Source of the DNA: Agrobacterium vitis
GTDB taxonomy: Bacteria; Pseudomonadota; Alphaproteobacteria; Rhizobiales; Rhizobiaceae
Direction: 5' to 3'
NCBI RefSeq assembly: GCF_013426735.1
Contig: NZ_AP023273.1
Location: 62,001 to 126,000, forward strand
Length of the DNA: 64,000 bases
Part shown: positions 31,917 through 42,179 of the stretch, in pieces
How the letters are laid out: each line of letters starts with the position of its first letter
How positions within the stretch are numbered: the first letter of the stretch is position 1
The notes under the pieces: generated by a model
What the model was told of the DNA's origin: nothing
Seen by the model: only the letters and a program-made list of their open reading frames with translations
The model's database searches: none
Position numbers and translations under genes: made by a program

Positions 31917-33574
31917 TGGCAAACCTCGTGGAAATCCGCGACCTGAAGGTCCAGGCCACCACCGATTCCGGCCGCAAGGTCGAGATTATCAAGGGCGTCA
32001 GTCTGGATATCGCCGAAGGCGAAATCGTTGCCTTGATCGGCGAGAGCGGATCTGGAAAAACCACCATCGCCTTGACGCTGATGGGCCATACCCGCCCCGG
32101 ATGCCGTATAACCGGCGGCACGATCAGTGTCGCGGGCAAGGATATGGCCGCACTTTCCGAGCGCAATCGCGCCGGTATTCGCGGAACCGATGTCGCTTAT
32201 GTGCCGCAATCGGCGGCGGCGGCTTTCAATCCGGCCATCCGGATCATGGACCAAGTGATTGAGGTCACCCGCATTCACGACCTGATGTCAAAGGAGGAAG
32301 CCCGCGCCCGCGCCGTGGCGCTGTTTAAAGCACTGTCCCTCCCCAATCCCGAAACGATCGGCACACGCTATCCACATCAGGTCTCCGGCGGACAGTTGCA
32401 GCGTCTGTCAGCGGCCATGGCGCTGATCGGCGACCCGAAGCTGGTGATTTTCGACGAGCCGACCACGGCGCTTGACGTGACGACGCAGATCGAAGTGCTG
32501 CGCGCCTTCAAGTCAGTGATGCGCAAGGACGGCATTTCCGGGGTCTATGTCTCCCATGATCTGGCCGTCGTTGCCCAGATTGCCGACAGGATCGTCGTGC
32601 TCAAGGGCGGTGAAGTGCAGGAAACCGGCACCACCGCCGAGCTGCTGGCCCATGCGCAACATCCCTATACCCGTGAACTTCTGTCTGCCTTTGAACCCAA
32701 GCCCCGCACAACACCGCTTGCCGAAGACAAGAGCCTCAAGCCCCTGCTGGAAATCGAAAACCTGATTGCTGGCTATGGTGATCTGCAAGCGGATGGCCTG
32801 CCCCTCGTTCAGGCAGTGCAGTCCGTCAACCTCACGGTGCGTAATGGCCGCAACCTCGGCATTATCGGCGAATCCGGCTGCGGTAAATCCACCCTGGCGC
32901 GTAGCATTGCCGGCCTCCTGCCATTGGCGGCAGGCCATGTCATTTTCAATGGCCATGAACTGGGCCGCCATGCCCGCGACCGCACCCGCAATCAGTTGCG
33001 TGAAATGCAGATCGTCTTCCAATCCGCCGATACCGCCCTGAACCCGGCGAAATCCATCGAGGACATCCTTGGCCGTCCGCTGACCTTTTACCATGGCATG
33101 AAGGGCAAGGCGCGCGATGCGCGCATCAACCAATTGCTTGACATGGTCCATCTGCCGCAATCGCTGCGCCAGCGCCGCCCCTCGGAATTGTCCGGCGGTC
33201 AGAAACAGCGGGTCAATTTCGCCCGTGCACTGGCGGCGGAACCAAAGCTGATCCTGTGCGACGAAATCACCTCCGCACTCGACACCGTGGTCGCCGCCGC
33301 CGTCATCGAGCTTTTGAAGGAATTGCAGCGCGAGCTGGGCCTGTCCTATATTTTCATCAGCCACGATCTTTCGGTGGTGGAAGCGATCTGCGACGAGATC
33401 GTGGTAATGTATGCGGGCAAAAAGGTCGAGCAGATCTCACCGCAACAGCTTGCCGCTCCGCAACATCCCTATTCGAAACTGCTGTTTTCGTCAGTTCCGA
33501 AACTCGACCCGACCTGGCTCGATACGCTGCAACAGGACCCGGAACTGGTCAGGACCTACCGCATCAATCCGTAA
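31913..33574 (+). CDS. Fused dipeptide ABC ATPase, DppD-DppF type (first system)
   Basis: A single 553-residue protein carries two complete ABC domains. The first has Walker A GESGSGKTT, signature VSGGQLQRL and Walker B LVIFDEPTTALD; the second has GESGCGKST, LSGGQKQRVNFARAL and LILCDEITSALD. Fusion replaces the separate DppD and DppF subunits seen in the other two peptide-type systems in this window. It powers import through the two permeases upstream and is the last gene of the cluster. Confidence 0.93.
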   Translation: MMANLVEIRDLKVQATTDSGRKVEIIKGVSLDIAEGEIVALIGESGSGKTTIALTLMGHTRPGCRITGGTISVAGKDMAALSERNRAGIRGTDVAYVPQSAAAAFNPAIRIMDQVIEVTRIHDLMSKEEARARAVALFKALSLPNPETIGTRYPHQVSGGQLQRLSAAMALIGDPKLVIFDEPTTALDVTTQIEVLRAFKSVMRKDGISGVYVSHDLAVVAQIADRIVVLKGGEVQETGTTAELLAHAQHPYTRELLSAFEPKPRTTPLAEDKSLKPLLEIENLIAGYGDLQADGLPLVQAVQSVNLTVRNGRNLGIIGESGCGKSTLARSIAGLLPLAAGHVIFNGHELGRHARDRTRNQLREMQIVFQSADTALNPAKSIEDILGRPLTFYHGMKGKARDARINQLLDMVHLPQSLRQRRPSELSGGQKQRVNFARALAAEPKLILCDEITSALDTVVAAAVIELLKELQRELGLSYIFISHDLSVVEAICDEIVVMYAGKKVEQISPQQLAAPQHPYSKLLFSSVPKLDPTWLDTLQQDPELVRTYRINP

Positions 33575-33592
33575 TGCCTGGATTTCCAGGTT

Positions 33593-34276
33593 TTAGTCCC
33601 TGCCAGCCGTGTGTTGCGTCAATGTGCTGCTGGCATCGCCGACAATTTCGACATGGCGATAGGCAGCTTCGGCGGCAGCAGTCTTTTCACCGCGCAGGAT
33701 GGCATTGACGATGGCCTCATGCTCCTGAAAAGACAGTGACAAGCGGCCCGTCAAGCGAAACTGGGCGCGGCGAAACGGTGCCAACCGCGACCGGGTTTGG
33801 GTTACCAGTTCCAGAATATGCTGGTTATGGGCGCCCTGATAGATCCGGTTATGAAACTCGGTATTATAAGCGGAATAATCCTCGGTCAGCCCCGCCTGCA
33901 CGATGCGGATTGAATCGCGGTGCATCCGTTCCAGCGCCCGACGCTCCTCCAGCGTCATGCGCTCTGCCGCCAGCCTGGCGCAGACAGCTTCAAGCTCCGC
34001 CATTGCCTCGAACATCGAGGTCAGAAACCCGCCGGTGACGTTGGTGACAACAGCGCTCTTGTTCGGCTTACGCTCCACCAGCCCCATCGCACACAATTGC
34101 CGCAGCGCCTCGCGCACCGGCGTACGCGACACCTCAAACCGCGTGGCAAGCGATCCTTCATCCAGCTTATCATCCGGCTGCAAATCACCGACGATAATCA
34201 GATCGGCAATGGCGCGTACCAGCTGTTCGACCGTATTGCCGGCACGAACAAGTTCGCGCACCCTCGGCTGATTCAT
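33593..34276 (-). CDS. GntR family regulator with FCD domain
   Basis: A 227-residue FadR-type regulator: winged helix-turn-helix at about 18-85 (LDEGSLATRFEVSRTPVREALRQL is diagnostic) and an all-helical FCD ligand domain (about 90-215) with histidines suited to binding a metal. It is divergent from the BMP-type importer and cyanuric acid genes, and repeated TGCATACA motifs lie between them. It most likely represses that operon and itself, with a pathway intermediate as inducer. Confidence 0.9.
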   Translation of the reverse strand: MNQPRVRELVRAGNTVEQLVRAIADLIIVGDLQPDDKLDEGSLATRFEVSRTPVREALRQLCAMGLVERKPNKSAVVTNVTGGFLTSMFEAMAELEAVCARLAAERMTLEERRALERMHRDSIRIVQAGLTEDYSAYNTEFHNRIYQGAHNQHILELVTQTRSRLAPFRRAQFRLTGRLSLSFQEHEAIVNAILRGEKTAAAEAAYRHVEIVGDASSTLTQHTAGRD

Positions 34277-34621
34277 TGAGATTTCCCAGTTTTATTATGG
34301 TTTGTATGCAGTTTTAAAAATCGTTTGTTTTGGCAAATTAACCCACAGCTCGACTGATATCAAAGCACGATTTTCACAAAAATACACAACTTTCCTGCGA
34401 GGTCAGGGACTTTTCCCTGAAAGATCTAGCAAATTTAATAGTCTCGCTCAAAAAATATTCATTTGGATTTTAAAAGTGCATACAGATGCACCGGCAGCAA
34501 CCAGATAGGGCCAAAAAGCTCCTTTCAGGCGTGACTTTCAGATCTGGCATGGTGATTGCATACACTTTCTCAAATCATCCGCACCGGACGAGAGCCCGGA
34601 ACAAAACAGGGGAACCCACCG
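34277..34621. promoter_or_regulatory. Divergent control region with three TGCATACA sites
   Basis: This 345-base AT-rich gap contains TGCATACA three times: on the minus strand at 34303-34310, and on the plus strand at 34477-34484 and 34557-34564. The first two lie in a longer match of 19 bases (34301-34319 inverted against 34468-34486, 17 identical). The second is also part of a perfect 6-4-6 palindrome at 34476-34491. Placement next to both gene starts fits GntR operators. No gene is visible here. Confidence 0.6.
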
Positions 34622-35746
34622 ATGACCAGATCGCCTTCCTTTACCCGCCGTCATTTCCTGCAAACCTCCGCCCTTGGTGCCGCTGCCGCCATTGCCGCTC
34701 CCGGCATGCTGCGTTCAGCGCAGGCTGCCGATCTCACCGTCGGCTTCATCTATGTCGGGCCGAAGGATGATTATGGCTACAACCAGGCCCATGCCGAGGG
34801 CGCTGCCGTGGTCAAGGCCTTGTCCGGCGTGACGGTGGTCGAAGAGGAGAATGTGCCTGAGACCGTCGATGTCCAGAAAACCATGGAATCGATGATCAAT
34901 CTGGATGGTGCCAGCCTACTGTTCCCCACCTCTTTCGGCTATTTCGATCCCCACATGCTGGCAGTGGCGCAGAAATATCCTGACGTGCAGTTTCGCCATT
35001 GTGGCGGCCTCTGGCAAAAGGGCAAGAACCCGGACAATACCGGCTCCTATTTCGGCTACATCTTCCAGGGCCAATATCTGAACGGCATTGCCGCCGCCTA
35101 TGCGACCAAATCGAAGAAGATCGGCTTCGTCGCTGCCAAGCCCATTCCTCAGGTGGTGCAGAATATCAATGCCTTCCTGCTCGGTGCCCGCTCCGTCGAT
35201 CCGGCCATCACCTGCCAAGTGATTTTCACAGGCGAATGGTCGCTGGCCGTCAAGGAGGCCGAGGCCACCAATGCGCTGGTTGACCAGGGCGTCGATGTCA
35301 TCACCTGCCATGTCGATAGCCCGAAGGTCGTGGTGCAGACTGCTGCTGGTCGCGGCGCTTTCGTCTGCGGCTATCATGCCAACCAGAGCCCGCTTGCGCC
35401 CGAAAAATACCTGACGGGCGCAGAATGGGCCTGGGGCAATGTCTATACCGATTTCGTCAAGAAGGCGCAGGCGGGTGAAAAACTCGGCAATTTCGTGCGC
35501 GGCGGGCTGAAGGACGGTTTCGTCAAGATGAGCCCGCTTGGCCCCGGCGTCTCCGTTGAGGCTCGCACCAAGTTTGAAGCCACGCTTGCCACCATGAAGG
35601 CGGGCGGCTTCTCGGTCTTCAAGGGTGGCCAGAAGGACAACAAGGGCAATACCGTCATCCCTTCGGGCAAGGACTATGCCGAAGACGCCATCGAACTGGA
35701 AAGCATGAACTACCTCGTCGAAGGCGTCATGGGGTCGATGGGCTGA
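34622..35746 (+). CDS. BMP-family ABC substrate-binding protein
   Basis: A 374-residue binding protein of the BMP/PnrA group, which binds nucleosides and related heterocycles. The leader TRRHFLQTSALGAAAAIAAPG...AQA is a clear Tat signal. The mature protein begins ADLTVGFIYVGPKDDYGYNQAH, typical for the family. I set the start at 34622, where GGGGAA precedes the ATG. In this operon the bound ligand is likely cyanuric acid, biuret or a pyrimidine-like ring compound. Confidence 0.9.
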   Translation: MTRSPSFTRRHFLQTSALGAAAAIAAPGMLRSAQAADLTVGFIYVGPKDDYGYNQAHAEGAAVVKALSGVTVVEEENVPETVDVQKTMESMINLDGASLLFPTSFGYFDPHMLAVAQKYPDVQFRHCGGLWQKGKNPDNTGSYFGYIFQGQYLNGIAAAYATKSKKIGFVAAKPIPQVVQNINAFLLGARSVDPAITCQVIFTGEWSLAVKEAEATNALVDQGVDVITCHVDSPKVVVQTAAGRGAFVCGYHANQSPLAPEKYLTGAEWAWGNVYTDFVKKAQAGEKLGNFVRGGLKDGFVKMSPLGPGVSVEARTKFEATLATMKAGGFSVFKGGQKDNKGNTVIPSGKDYAEDAIELESMNYLVEGVMGSMG

Positions 35747-35765
35747 ACCAATGGAGGCGCGGGCC

Positions 35766-36929
35766 ATGATCACGACACCTGAGAGCCGGACACACCTGCC
35801 GCCTGGCTTGCAGCCCAAGTCTGCGGGGCGTCACGCACTGCGTCCGGTGGTGGAATGGCTAGCCCGCCGCACTGAACCAGTGGCCATCACTCTGCTGGCC
35901 GTGCTGATCGGGCTTGGCCTGTTCAGCCTGTTCATCACCGCAATCGGCAAATCGCCGCTGCAACTGTTCCAGCTGATGTTTGCGGGCGGCTTCGGCTCGT
36001 GGTTTTCGCTGCAAAATGCCCTTAGCCGGGCCGCCCCGCTGCTGCTGACCGCACTTTGCGTAGCAGTTCCGGCCCGGCTTGGGCTCACAATCATCGGCGC
36101 GGAGGGCGCGCTGGTGCTGGGCGGTCTGGCGGCAGCGGCCATCGCCGTTCCGCTGGCTCCGGGCTTCAGTCCCCCCGCTCTTTGGCTGATCATGGGGCTT
36201 TGCGCCATGCTGGCGGGCGGTGTGTGGATCGGCTTTGCCGGAGCGCTGAAACATTATCGCGGCGTCAATGAAACCATATCCTCGCTGCTGCTGGCCTATA
36301 TCGCCATCGCACTGATGAACCACCTGATCGAAGGGCCGCTGCGCGATCCGGCCAGCCTCAACAAGCCCTCGACCCTGCCCCTGCCTGCCGCCGACATGAT
36401 CGGCAAGATCCCCGGCATGGATGTGCATTGGGGCTTGGCGGTCGGCGTCATCGCCTGCATCCTCTCCTATATCGTTATCGAATGGACCAGCATCGGTTTT
36501 GCGGCCCGGATCGCGGGTGGCAATATGCGCGCCGCCCAAATCCAAGGCTTGCCGGTTGGCCGGTTGATCGTCGGCTTCACCGCGCTGGCAGGCGGTTTTG
36601 CAGGCCTTGCCGGAATGATCGAAGTTGCCGCCGTGCAGGGCAGCGCCAATGGCGCGCTGGTGGCGGGCTATGGCTATACCGGAATTCTCGTCGCCTTCCT
36701 CGCCCGGCAAAATCCGCTGGCGATCATTCCCGTCGCGATCTTTCTCGGCGGCATCACCGCCTCCGGCGGGTTGATCCAGCGCCGCATGGGCCTGCCCGAT
36801 GCCACCGTGCTGGTGCTTCAAGGTACGCTGTTCGTAGTCATCCTGTTTTGCGAAACGCTGTATGGCCGGTTCAGCGTCTTTAATCCTGAGCTTTGGAAGC
36901 AGCCAGACGCCGCGAAAGGAGCCCAATGA
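35766..36929 (+). CDS. BMP-type ABC transporter permease 1
   Basis: A permease of about 387 residues in the branched/nucleoside family (YufP-like), with roughly ten hydrophobic helices and the block RLGLTIIGAEGALVLGGLAA. I prefer the ATG at 35766 because a GGAGG sits 8 bases before it; an ATG at 35751 is also possible. Its stop overlaps the next permease start by 4 bases. Confidence 0.9.
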   Translation: MITTPESRTHLPPGLQPKSAGRHALRPVVEWLARRTEPVAITLLAVLIGLGLFSLFITAIGKSPLQLFQLMFAGGFGSWFSLQNALSRAAPLLLTALCVAVPARLGLTIIGAEGALVLGGLAAAAIAVPLAPGFSPPALWLIMGLCAMLAGGVWIGFAGALKHYRGVNETISSLLLAYIAIALMNHLIEGPLRDPASLNKPSTLPLPAADMIGKIPGMDVHWGLAVGVIACILSYIVIEWTSIGFAARIAGGNMRAAQIQGLPVGRLIVGFTALAGGFAGLAGMIEVAAVQGSANGALVAGYGYTGILVAFLARQNPLAIIPVAIFLGGITASGGLIQRRMGLPDATVLVLQGTLFVVILFCETLYGRFSVFNPELWKQPDAAKGAQ

Positions 36930-37855
36930 TGGACGAAAGCGCACTTGGCCTCTGGGGCGTGCCGCTGGCGATATTGGCGGGTGCCATCCGCGTCTCCACC
37001 CCCTTCATCTTCGTCAGCCTCGGCGAAACCCTGACGGAGCGGTCGGGCCGCATCAATCTGGGCCTTGAAGGCACATTGGTGTTTGGCGCCATGGCCGCCT
37101 ATGCCGTGGCTGTCATGACAGGTTCACCCTGGGCTGGCGTCGTTGCGGCCATGGTGGCCGGATCGCTGTTTGGCCTGCTGCATGGCTTTATCTGCAAGTT
37201 TCCAAAGGTCAATGACATCGCCATCGGCATTGGCATGATGCAGTTCGGGCTGGGCCTCGCCTTCTTCTTCGGCAAGCCGTTCATCCAGCCGGTCGCCCCG
37301 AAACTGCCGGTGATTTCCCTCGGCTTCTGGTCGCATCTGCCGCAGATCCAGGCGGCGCTGACCATCAACATCCTGTTCGTCATCGGCCTTGTGCTGGCGC
37401 TTTTCCTATGGTGGGGGCTGAAGAATACCCGTATCGGCCTGATCCTGCGGGTGGTCGGCGACAGTTCGGACGCCGCCCGCGCCATGGGCATCAACCCGGA
37501 CACCGTGCGCCTGCTGGCAACCATGGCAGGCGGAGCGCTGGCGGCGGTGGGCGGTGCCTATCTGTCGCTGTTTTATCCCGGCTCCTGGAACGAGCGGATT
37601 TCGTCCGGCCAAGGCCTGATGGCGGTGGCACTGGTGATTTTCGCCCGCTGGAACCCACTCGGCTGCGTGCTGGCCTCCCTGCTGTTTGGCGGGGCTGGCG
37701 CGCTCGGTCCGGCTTTGCAATCGGTGGGCGTCAGCGAGGGCTATTATCTGTTTTACGCCGCACCTTATGTGCTGACCCTGATCATTCTCATCATCACATC
37801 GTCACCGACACGGGCGCTGTCCGGCGCACCGGCGGCGCTTTCCTTGACGAAATAA
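36926..37855 (+). CDS. BMP-type ABC transporter permease 2
   Basis: A 309-residue partner permease (YufQ-like) with helices throughout and the family block TERSGRINLGLEGTLVFGAMAAY near the N-terminus. The start codon overlaps the stop of permease 1 (ATGATG; either ATG may be used). The ATPase for this importer is not adjacent but three enzyme genes downstream at 40653. Confidence 0.9.
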   Translation: MMDESALGLWGVPLAILAGAIRVSTPFIFVSLGETLTERSGRINLGLEGTLVFGAMAAYAVAVMTGSPWAGVVAAMVAGSLFGLLHGFICKFPKVNDIAIGIGMMQFGLGLAFFFGKPFIQPVAPKLPVISLGFWSHLPQIQAALTINILFVIGLVLALFLWWGLKNTRIGLILRVVGDSSDAARAMGINPDTVRLLATMAGGALAAVGGAYLSLFYPGSWNERISSGQGLMAVALVIFARWNPLGCVLASLLFGGAGALGPALQSVGVSEGYYLFYAAPYVLTLIILIITSSPTRALSGAPAALSLTK

Positions 37856-37871
37856 AGCACAGGAGGTTCCC

Positions 37872-38888
37872 ATGAACGGATTGGGCGGATTGAACAAATC
37901 GGAACACGGCGTCGGCATTGGACTCGTGCAGCTACAACTTCCCGTCACCGTGACGCCGGAAGATCTGGCCCGCCAGACCCAGGTGATCGTCGATCTGGTC
38001 GGCAAAGCCCGGCGCAATCAGCCGGGCATGGATCTGGTGGTGTTTCCCGAATATGCCCTGCACGGCCTGTCGATGGACATCAACCCCGAGATCATGTGCC
38101 GGATGGATGGCCCTGAAGTAGCCGCCTTCAAGGCTGCCTGCAAACAGAACCGCATTTGGGGCTGTTTCTCGATCATGGAATACAATCCCGGTGGCATGCC
38201 CTATAATTCCGGTATTATCATCGATGATACCGGCGCGCTGAAGCTCTATTACCGCAAGATGCATCCGTGGGTGCCGGTCGAGCCATGGGAGCCGGGCGAT
38301 CTCGGCATTCCCGTCATCGACGGGCCGAAGGGCGCCAAGCTGGCGCTGATTATCTGCCACGACGGCATGTTCCCGGAAATGGCGCGGGAATGCGCCTATA
38401 AGGGCGCCGAAATCATGATCCGCACGGCGGGCTATACCGCACCGATCCGCGAATCCTGGCGCTTCACCAACCAGTCCAACGCTTTCTGCAATCTGATGGT
38501 CACAGCCAATGTCTGCATGTGCGGTTCCGATGGCACATTCGATAGCATGGGCGAAGGGATGATCTGCAATTTCGATGGCTCGATCATCGCCCATGGCACA
38601 TCAGGCCGCGTCAACGAGATCATCACCGCCGAAGTCCGGCCCGATCTGGTGCGTGAGGCGCGGCTGGGCTGGGGTGTGGAAAACAACATCTACCAGCTGG
38701 GCCATCGCGGCTATGTCGCGGTTGCCGGTGGGGCGCAGGACGCGCCCTATACCTATATGCACGACCTGGCAGCAGGCCGCTATCGCTTGCCCTGGGAAGA
38801 CGAGGTGAAGATCACCGACGGCACAGCCTGCGGCTTTGAAAAACCCACTCGCCTTTACGGCAAGCCTGCCAAATCCGCCGCCGAATAG
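37872..38888 (+). CDS. amiF: Formamidase-like nitrilase-superfamily amidase
   Basis: A 338-residue carbon-nitrogen hydrolase close to the AmiF/AmiE aliphatic amidases. The catalytic triad is visible: Glu60 in [10 protein letters not shown], Lys129 in YYRKMHPW and Cys162 in [10 protein letters not shown]. Such enzymes release ammonia from formamide or short amides. An AGGAGG precedes the start. In a cyanuric acid operon it may act on a small amide side product or a related ureido compound; that is inference. Confidence 0.85.
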   Translation: MNGLGGLNKSEHGVGIGLVQLQLPVTVTPEDLARQTQVIVDLVGKARRNQPGMDLVVFPEYALHGLSMDINPEIMCRMDGPEVAAFKAACKQNRIWGCFSIMEYNPGGMPYNSGIIIDDTGALKLYYRKMHPWVPVEPWEPGDLGIPVIDGPKGAKLALIICHDGMFPEMARECAYKGAEIMIRTAGYTAPIRESWRFTNQSNAFCNLMVTANVCMCGSDGTFDSMGEGMICNFDGSIIAHGTSGRVNEIITAEVRPDLVREARLGWGVENNIYQLGHRGYVAVAGGAQDAPYTYMHDLAAGRYRLPWEDEVKITDGTACGFEKPTRLYGKPAKSAAE

Positions 38889-38902
38889 GAGCCATCATCG
38901 AT

Positions 38903-39598
38903 ATGTCCACAGAGACAAAACTTCACACGCTTGCCGCCGATCCCTATCCCTGGCCCTATAACGGCGATTGGCGGCCGGACAATACCGCGCTAGTTATCAT
39001 CGACATGCAGACCGATTTCTGCGGCCCCGGCGGCTATGTCGATCATATGGGCTACGACCTGTCGCTGGTGCGTGCGCCGATCGAGCCGATCAAGGCGGTT
39101 CTGGCAGCGATGCGCGCCAAGGGCTACCACATCATCCACACCCGCGAAGGCCATCGCCCTGACCTTGCCGACCTGCCCGCCAACAAACGCTGGCGCTCGC
39201 AGAGGATCAAATCCGGCATCGGCGATCCCGGTCCCTGCGGCCGTATTCTGGTGCGCGGCGAGCCGGGCTGGAATATTATCGAGGAACTGGCCCCGCTGGA
39301 CGGCGAAACCATTATCGACAAGCCCGGCAAAGGCTCATTCTGCGCCACCGATCTCGAACTGATCCTCAATCAGAAGCGCATCCAGAATATCATCCTCACC
39401 GGCATCACCACCGATGTCTGCGTCCATACCACCATGCGCGAGGCCAATGACCGGGGCTTTGAATGCCTGTTGCTGGAAGATTGCTGCGGCGCCACTGATT
39501 ACGGCAATCACCTCGCCGCCATCAAGATGGTGAAAATGCAGGGCGGCGTGTTCGGCGCGGTCTCCAATTCGAAAGACCTGATTGAGGCCCTACCGTGA
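38903..39598 (+). CDS. biuH: Biuret amidohydrolase-like cysteine hydrolase (first copy)
   Basis: An isochorismatase-superfamily cysteine hydrolase of 231 residues. The triad is Asp34 (VIIDMQTDF), Lys140 ([10 protein letters not shown]) and Cys173 ([10 protein letters not shown]), with the same spacing I recall for the characterised biuret hydrolase of R. leguminosarum. It would convert biuret to allophanate and ammonia. The ring-opening cyanuric acid hydrolase overlaps its end by 4 bases and an allophanate hydrolase is downstream, giving a complete pathway. RutB-like ureidoacrylate hydrolases are the main alternative. Confidence 0.87.
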   Translation: MSTETKLHTLAADPYPWPYNGDWRPDNTALVIIDMQTDFCGPGGYVDHMGYDLSLVRAPIEPIKAVLAAMRAKGYHIIHTREGHRPDLADLPANKRWRSQRIKSGIGDPGPCGRILVRGEPGWNIIEELAPLDGETIIDKPGKGSFCATDLELILNQKRIQNIILTGITTDVCVHTTMREANDRGFECLLLEDCCGATDYGNHLAAIKMVKMQGGVFGAVSNSKDLIEALP

Positions 39599-40656
39599 CC
39601 ACACGTTTCCGCGCCTCGGTATACCGCGTTGCCGCCGCTGCCCCGGACGACATATCCGGCGTCGAAGCGCTGATTGCCAGCGGCCTCGATCCGCACAGCA
39701 TCGTCGCGGTGCTGGGCAAGACCGAGGGCAATGGCTGCGTCAACGATTTCACCCGTGGCTTTGCCACAGCCACATTCGAGCAGCTGTTTGCCCGCTCTGG
39801 CGTGACAGGCGTTTCCATCGTCATGTCCGGCGGTACGGAAGGGGCGCTGTCGCCTCACTGGACGATTTTTACCCGCGAACGGGTGGAGGCAGCGCCCAAC
39901 CGCTCGCTCGCCATCGGCGTTGCCCGCACCGCCTCGCTTCTGCCGGAACATCTGGGCCGCAAGGAACAGGTGGATCTGGTCGCCCAGGGCGTGCGGGCCG
40001 CCATGGCTGATGCCGGAATAGACAATCCGGCGGACGTGCATTTCGTTCAGATCAAATGCCCGCTGCTAACCTCGGCGCGCGTAGCGGAAGCCCAGGCGCG
40101 TGGCAAACGCACAGTTATTGCCGAGACGTTGAAATCCATGGGTTATTCACGTGGCGCATCGGCGCTAGGTGTGGCTGTGGCGCTGGGCGAGCTTGACATG
40201 GACGACATCAAGGACACCGACATCTGCCGCACGCTGGACCTCTATTCCGCCCACGCCTCCACCTCGGCTGGTGTTGAACTGACCGATCACGAAATCATCG
40301 TTCTGGGCATGAGCGATCATTGGAGCGGGCCATTTGCCATGACGCATACGGTGATGTTCGACGCCATGGATGCGCCGAGCGTGCGGGCCGCCTGGTCTGA
40401 CATGCCGGTTGGAAAACTGAGCGCCGTGCTGGCCAAGGCCGAACCCGATCCGCGAGGCACCGTGCGGGGCAAGCGCCACACCATGCTTGAGGATAGCGAC
40501 ATTTCCGGCACCCGCCACGCCCGCGCTTTTGTCGGTGGCGTGTTGGCGGGCGTGTTCGGGGAAACGGACCTGTATGTGTCTGGTGGAGCCGAACATCAGG
40601 GACCGCCCGGCGGCGGGCCGGTGGCAATTATTGTCGAGCGGGAGGACGTGATATGA
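39595..40656 (+). CDS. atzD: Ring-opening amidohydrolase, cyanuric acid hydrolase (AtzD/TrzD family)
   Basis: A 353-residue member of the small AtzD/barbiturase family, built of three similar units. Each unit brings a serine region: SGGTEG (78-83), [11 protein letters not shown] (218-228) and [15 protein letters not shown] (328-342), with conserved lysines such as Lys42 (GKTEGNG) and Lys154. It opens cyanuric acid to carboxybiuret, which loses CO2 to give biuret for the gene just upstream. Barbiturase is the alternative activity within the family, but biuret and allophanate hydrolases in the operon favour cyanuric acid. Confidence 0.88.
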   Translation: MTTRFRASVYRVAAAAPDDISGVEALIASGLDPHSIVAVLGKTEGNGCVNDFTRGFATATFEQLFARSGVTGVSIVMSGGTEGALSPHWTIFTRERVEAAPNRSLAIGVARTASLLPEHLGRKEQVDLVAQGVRAAMADAGIDNPADVHFVQIKCPLLTSARVAEAQARGKRTVIAETLKSMGYSRGASALGVAVALGELDMDDIKDTDICRTLDLYSAHASTSAGVELTDHEIIVLGMSDHWSGPFAMTHTVMFDAMDAPSVRAAWSDMPVGKLSAVLAKAEPDPRGTVRGKRHTMLEDSDISGTRHARAFVGGVLAGVFGETDLYVSGGAEHQGPPGGGPVAIIVEREDVI

Positions 40657-42179
40657 AGCCCAGCGGAAGTGCCATCAGCATCGAGACCGCCGCCATGACC
40701 ATGCGGTTCGGCAGCTTCACCGCCCTCGATGCCGTCTCCATCAAGGTTCAGGCCGGATCGTTCCACGCCCTGCTTGGGGAAAACGGCGCGGGCAAATCGA
40801 CGCTGGTCAAGTGCATCATGGGCTTTTACCGTCAGACCTCCGGCCAATTGCTGGTCGAGGACCGGGAGGTGGAAATCACCTCGCCACGCGATGCGGCAGC
40901 GCTAGGGCTTGGCATGGTCTACCAGCATTTCACGCTGGTGCCGTCGCTGACCGGAGCGGAAAATCTGGTCATCAGCCGTAATGCTGTGCCTGCGATGATC
41001 AACTGGCGGCGAGAGCGGCAGGCGCTCAAAGATTTCATAGCGACCATGCCCTTCCAGATTCCATTGGAGCGCCCGGTGCGGGAATTGTCGGCGGGTGAAA
41101 AGCAGAAGCTTGAAATCATCAAGCAACTCTATCTCGGACGCCGGTTCCTGATCCTTGACGAGCCGACATCGGTGCTCACCCCCGCCGAGGCCGACGACAT
41201 GCTGGGTCTGGTGCGGGGCATGACCGAGCATGGGGCGCTGACCGTGCTGATGATTTCCCACAAATTCCATGAGGTGCAAAAGTTCGCCGATGCGGTCTCG
41301 GTGCTACGGCGTGGCAAGCTGGTCGGCTCAGGCCGCACAGCCGACCTGACGACGCAGGACATGGCGGCGATGATGATCGGCGATGTCAAACTGGCCGAGC
41401 TGGACAGCCGCTTGCCGGTCGCAGACGCAAGCCCTTCCATCCTGTCGATCCGGGGGATGAAAACCCGTGATCGCAGTGGTTTGAAAAACATCGAAGTCGA
41501 TGATCTCAAGGTCAGAGCTGGCGAAATCGTCGGGATTGCCGGCATTTCCGGCAATGGTCAGAAGGAATTGGCCGAAGTGCTGGCTGGGCAACGGCCTGCC
41601 GAGGCGGGCGACATCACGGTCAAGGACCGGCCCTATACAGCCACCCGTCAGGAAACGCGGGCCGCCAATGTTCGCTTCATCCCGGAAGAACCGCTGCTGA
41701 ATGCCTGCGCGCCGAGAATGTCGGTGGCTGAGAACCTGAGTTTTCGCGATTTCGATGTGGACGCCGAGGGAAAAACCCGGTTCTGGCTGAATGCCAAGGC
41801 CATGCGCGAGGCAGCCGGGCGGTTGATTGCCGATTTCAAGGTCAAGACGGCCTCTACCGCCTCGCCGATTGCCTCGCTGTCGGGTGGCAATGTACAGCGC
41901 GCCGTGCTGGCGCGGGAACTGACCGGCGATGTCGATCTGCTTGTTGTCTCCAATCCCTGTTTCGGTCTGGATTTTTCCGCCGTCGCCGAAATCCGCGCCC
42001 GGATCATGAAAGCGCGCAACAACGGCAGCGCCGTGCTGCTGTTTTCCGAGGATCTGGACGAGCTGATGGAAATGTCCGACCGCATTGTCGTGATGTCGGA
42101 CGGCAGGCTGGTGTACGAGACCCCGGCGCGCGGCGCCGACATTGCCGTGATCGGCGCCCATATGGCAGGACATGCATGA
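40653..42179 (+). CDS. BMP-type ABC transporter ATPase (two ABC domains)
   Basis: A 508-residue double ATPase of the nucleoside-importer group. The N-terminal domain is canonical ([35 protein letters not shown]). The C-terminal domain is degenerate as usual for the family: its Walker A reads GISGNGQKE and its Walker B ends in SNPCFGLD. It serves the two permeases at 35766-37855 although five kilobases of gene space separate them in order. Both ends overlap neighbours by 4 bases. Confidence 0.92.
   Translation: MKPSGSAISIETAAMTMRFGSFTALDAVSIKVQAGSFHALLGENGAGKSTLVKCIMGFYRQTSGQLLVEDREVEITSPRDAAALGLGMVYQHFTLVPSLTGAENLVISRNAVPAMINWRRERQALKDFIATMPFQIPLERPVRELSAGEKQKLEIIKQLYLGRRFLILDEPTSVLTPAEADDMLGLVRGMTEHGALTVLMISHKFHEVQKFADAVSVLRRGKLVGSGRTADLTTQDMAAMMIGDVKLAELDSRLPVADASPSILSIRGMKTRDRSGLKNIEVDDLKVRAGEIVGIAGISGNGQKELAEVLAGQRPAEAGDITVKDRPYTATRQETRAANVRFIPEEPLLNACAPRMSVAENLSFRDFDVDAEGKTRFWLNAKAMREAAGRLIADFKVKTASTASPIASLSGGNVQRAVLARELTGDVDLLVVSNPCFGLDFSAVAEIRARIMKARNNGSAVLLFSEDLDELMEMSDRIVVMSDGRLVYETPARGADIAVIGAHMAGHA

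Noticed and set aside
35859..36944. A 361-codon open frame on the minus strand
   Set aside because: It is antisense to a membrane permease; its hydrophilic, His- and Asp-rich translation is the usual shadow of hydrophobic codons.
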